Positions 62,186-64,000 of a DNA stretch of 64,000 nt are shown piece after piece. Each line of letters begins with the position of its first letter. Within the stretch, counting starts at the first letter, position 1. Source of the DNA: Candidatus Altimarinota bacterium (GTDB lineage Bacteria; Patescibacteriota; Gracilibacteria; BD1-5; UBA6164); NCBI GenBank assembly GCA_026988025.1, contig JALSMB010000054.1, forward strand, positions 1 to 64,000. The letters run 5' to 3'. A program made the translations under genes and the position numbers. The notes below the pieces were generated by a model. It had not been told where the DNA came from. It saw only the letters and a list, made by a program, of their open reading frames with translations, and did no database searches.

Positions 62186-62417
62186 TACTATAAAATTTAA
62201 AATTATTAAAGATTTTATAAAGCAATTATGATATAAAAAATATTCTCAAGAAGGTAGTCATATAAAATATAAATATAATTCATTTTCTTTAATAATACCA
62301 AAACATAAAGAAATTTCTAGATGAACAATTAATAGTATATTTAAAATTATTTCTATACATAAAGATGTAAATAAAACAGAAATAGAAAATTTATTTTTAA
62401 AATTTATTAAAAACTAA
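62172..62417 (+). CDS. HicA-like toxin
   Basis: 81 aa: MGIFNTIKFKIIKDFIKQLGYKKYSQEGSHIKYKYNSFSLIIPKHKEISRGTINSIFKIISIHKDVNKTEIENLFLKFIKN. Confidence 0.8.
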
Positions 62418-62450
62418 AAAGATGATTTAAAAATCATCTTTTTTTTGTGC
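62415..62450 (+). repeat. Partial terminator repeat, copy D (promoter part lost)
   Basis: aaaaagatgatttaaaaatcatcttttttttgtgcttgtttt, then switches to pilT 3'-end-like sequence. Confidence 0.8.
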
Positions 62451-62463
62451 TTGTTTTACATAT

Positions 62464-62488
62464 TCTCCTCTATAAGCTTAGGATTATT
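62464..62488. repeat. 25-bp direct copy of the pilT 3' end
   Basis: tctcctctataagcttaggattatt, identical to 63022-63046 within pilT; reads ...NNPKLIEENM* on the minus strand. Confidence 0.85.
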
Positions 62489-62717
62489 ATTTATTTATAA
62501 ATATTAAAAAATCATTTTCATCAATTCCTAATTGTTTTAAAATTCATGAAAAAGTTCAATATGCAATAATTTTGTGATTTGGTATAATTGTTTTTATTCA
62601 ATTACATTTTATTTTTATATGACTTCATTTTTGTGAAATTTTAAAAACTCAATATTTTTTATCTAAATATTTAATAAATTGTTCTCCTGAAATATAGTGA
62701 TATTCTGATTTAACCAT
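62487..62717 (-). CDS. HicA-like toxin
   Basis: 76 aa: MVKSEYHYISGEQFIKYLDKKYGVFKISQKGSHIKIKCNGIKTIIPNHKIIAYGTFSGILKQLGIDENDFLIFINK. Confidence 0.85.
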
Positions 62718-62720
62718 AAA

Positions 62721-62933
62721 TTATATATTTATTGCAGTTAAAGAATATTGTTTATTTTTAAAATTTGATAATAAAGTTTCTTTCTCTTCATCTTCTAAAT
62801 ATAACTTAGTTGCTTCTTTTAAATTACTTAACGATTCTTCATAAGTATTACCCTGAGAGAAAATTCATAATTCTAAATTTTTAGATATAAAAATGTTATC
62901 TTCTTTTTCTATAAATACTGTAAAATTAAACAT
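62721..62933 (-). CDS. HicB-like antitoxin
   Basis: 70 aa: MFNFTVFIEKEDNIFISKNLELGIFSQGNTYEESLSNLKEATKLYLEDEEKETLLSNFKNKQYSLTAINI. Confidence 0.85.
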
Positions 62934-62981
62934 AATTTTCAATTTAAAAATTAATATAAAAATATTATATCAGTTACTAAA

Positions 62982-63015
62982 AAATAAACAAAACTTTTTA
63001 GTTTTGTTTATTTTT
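62982..63015 (-). terminator. Terminator of pilT
   Basis: aaataaacaaaac-tttttagttttgtttattttt. Confidence 0.7.
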
Positions 63016-64000
63016 ATATACTCTCCTCTATAAGCTTAGGATTATTTGAAAATTTAAGCCCTTCTTCTTTTGATATTTCACCTGCTTGAATAAGCTCTAT
63101 AATATCAGTTTCTAAAAGTTGCATTCATTCTTTTTGTCCCATTTGCATAACAGATGGCATTTGATGAATATCATTTTCTCTTATAAGATTTGAAACTGCA
63201 GAATTTTTTACAAGAATCTCTTTTGCTAATCTAATTCATTTACCCTCTTTTACTTTTAAAAGTCTTTGAGAAAATACTGCAATAAGTGAATCAGCTAATT
63301 GTACTCTTACTTGAGCTTTATCATTTCAAGAAAAACTATCAAGAATCCTAGTAATTGTTTGAGGAGCACTTCTAGTATGTAAAGTAGATAAAACTAAATG
63401 CCCAGTTTCAGCTAATCTTAATGCCATTTCTATTTCTGTTCTATTTCTCATTTCTCAAAATAGTATAACATTTGGAGCTTGTCTCATAGCTCAAATTAAT
63501 CAAGTTTCATAATCTGGAATATCTCTACCTATTTCTTTATGTTCTATAATAGATTTTTTATGTTTATGAACATATTCTATTGGATCCTCTATAGTAATTA
63601 TATGTTTATTATAATTTTCATTTATAAAATCTATCATTGCTCATAGTGTTGTAGTCTTACCTGAACCAGTTGGTCATGTTACAAGGATTAATCATTGTCA
63701 TTTTTTTGTTACTTCTTTATATATTTCTGGTAATCATAAATCATCTATATGTGGTACTTCTGCAGTTAATAACCTAGATACCACCATATAATATCATAAT
63801 TGAAATGATATATTTGTTCTAAATCTTCTATTATTATATGTAAAAGAGAAATCTAAATTTCTAGTTTGAAGTAATTTATCATGTTGCTCTGTAGTTATAA
63901 TAGATTTAGCAAAATCATAAGTATCATCTGATGTAAATTTATTTACTCATTCACTAATTCTAACTATATCTCAAGATATTTTTATTGCAGGATATGCTCA
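63014..64000 (-). CDS. pilT: Type IV pilus retraction ATPase PilT (5' end outside window)
   Basis: 328 aa visible: 'LILVTGPTGSGKTTTLGAMIDFINENYNKHIITIEDPIEYVHKHKKSIIEHKEIGRDIPDYETGLIGAMRQAPNVILFGEMRNRTEIEMALRLAETGHLVLSTLHTRSAPQTITRILDSF...NNPKLIEESI*'. Confidence 0.95.

Noticed and set aside
61408-62933. Classical integron cassette array
   Set aside because: No attC-like palindromes or integrase in the window; the repeats are terminator+promoter units.
1-64000. Massive pseudogenisation (TGA interruptions) or selenocysteine/Trp recoding
   Set aside because: TGA consistently falls on conserved Gly positions in intact families; code 25 resolves essentially all genes.

Overview
AT-rich window read with UGA as glycine (translation table 25), as expected for Candidatus Absconditabacteria (SR1) / Gracilibacteria. 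In-frame TGA falls on invariant glycines: GPTGSGKSTT in PilB, GLGLGLAI in a histidine kinase, DxTGNG in a PP2C-type phosphatase. The supplied standard-code ORF track is therefore mostly fragments, plus antisense artefacts. I re-read about 55 genes with code 25 by hand. Main blocks: (i) 1-6.2 kb, a defence-like island (type IIG R-M enzyme, DUF2779/PD-(D/E)XK nuclease, phosphoesterase, DUF262/DUF1524 GmrSD-like protein), followed by a MITE-like element and a decayed gene; (ii) 7-17.9 kb, housekeeping genes (tRNA-Trp, tsf, rpsB, rpsA, tRNA-His, a histidine kinase/response regulator pair, lepA, ATP-grasp, rsmA); (iii) 18-28.2 kb, two giant LVIVD-type surface proteins plus a WxL/DUF916-like pair; (iv) 28-39.5 kb, mixed genes (pilC-like, rluA-like, recO-like, dnaJ-like, PiT-VTC phosphate pair, ftsE-like, Na+/H+ antiporter); (v) 39.6-64 kb, a type IV pilus region with many pilin-like proteins carrying adhesive C-termini (C-type-lectin/FGE, F5/8-C, LamG), pilB, a SpoIIE-type phosphatase, pilC, the major pilin and pilT. 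The most interesting feature is a toxin-antitoxin cassette array (RelE/ParE plus three HicAB pairs) between the major pilin gene and pilT. It is built on a repeated terminator+promoter unit, it is bounded by a 25-bp duplicate of the pilT 3' end, and a RelE-type toxin fossil lies on the other side of the pilin gene. No CRISPR array, rRNA or prophage was recognised. Gene identities come from motif recognition by eye, not from database searches.
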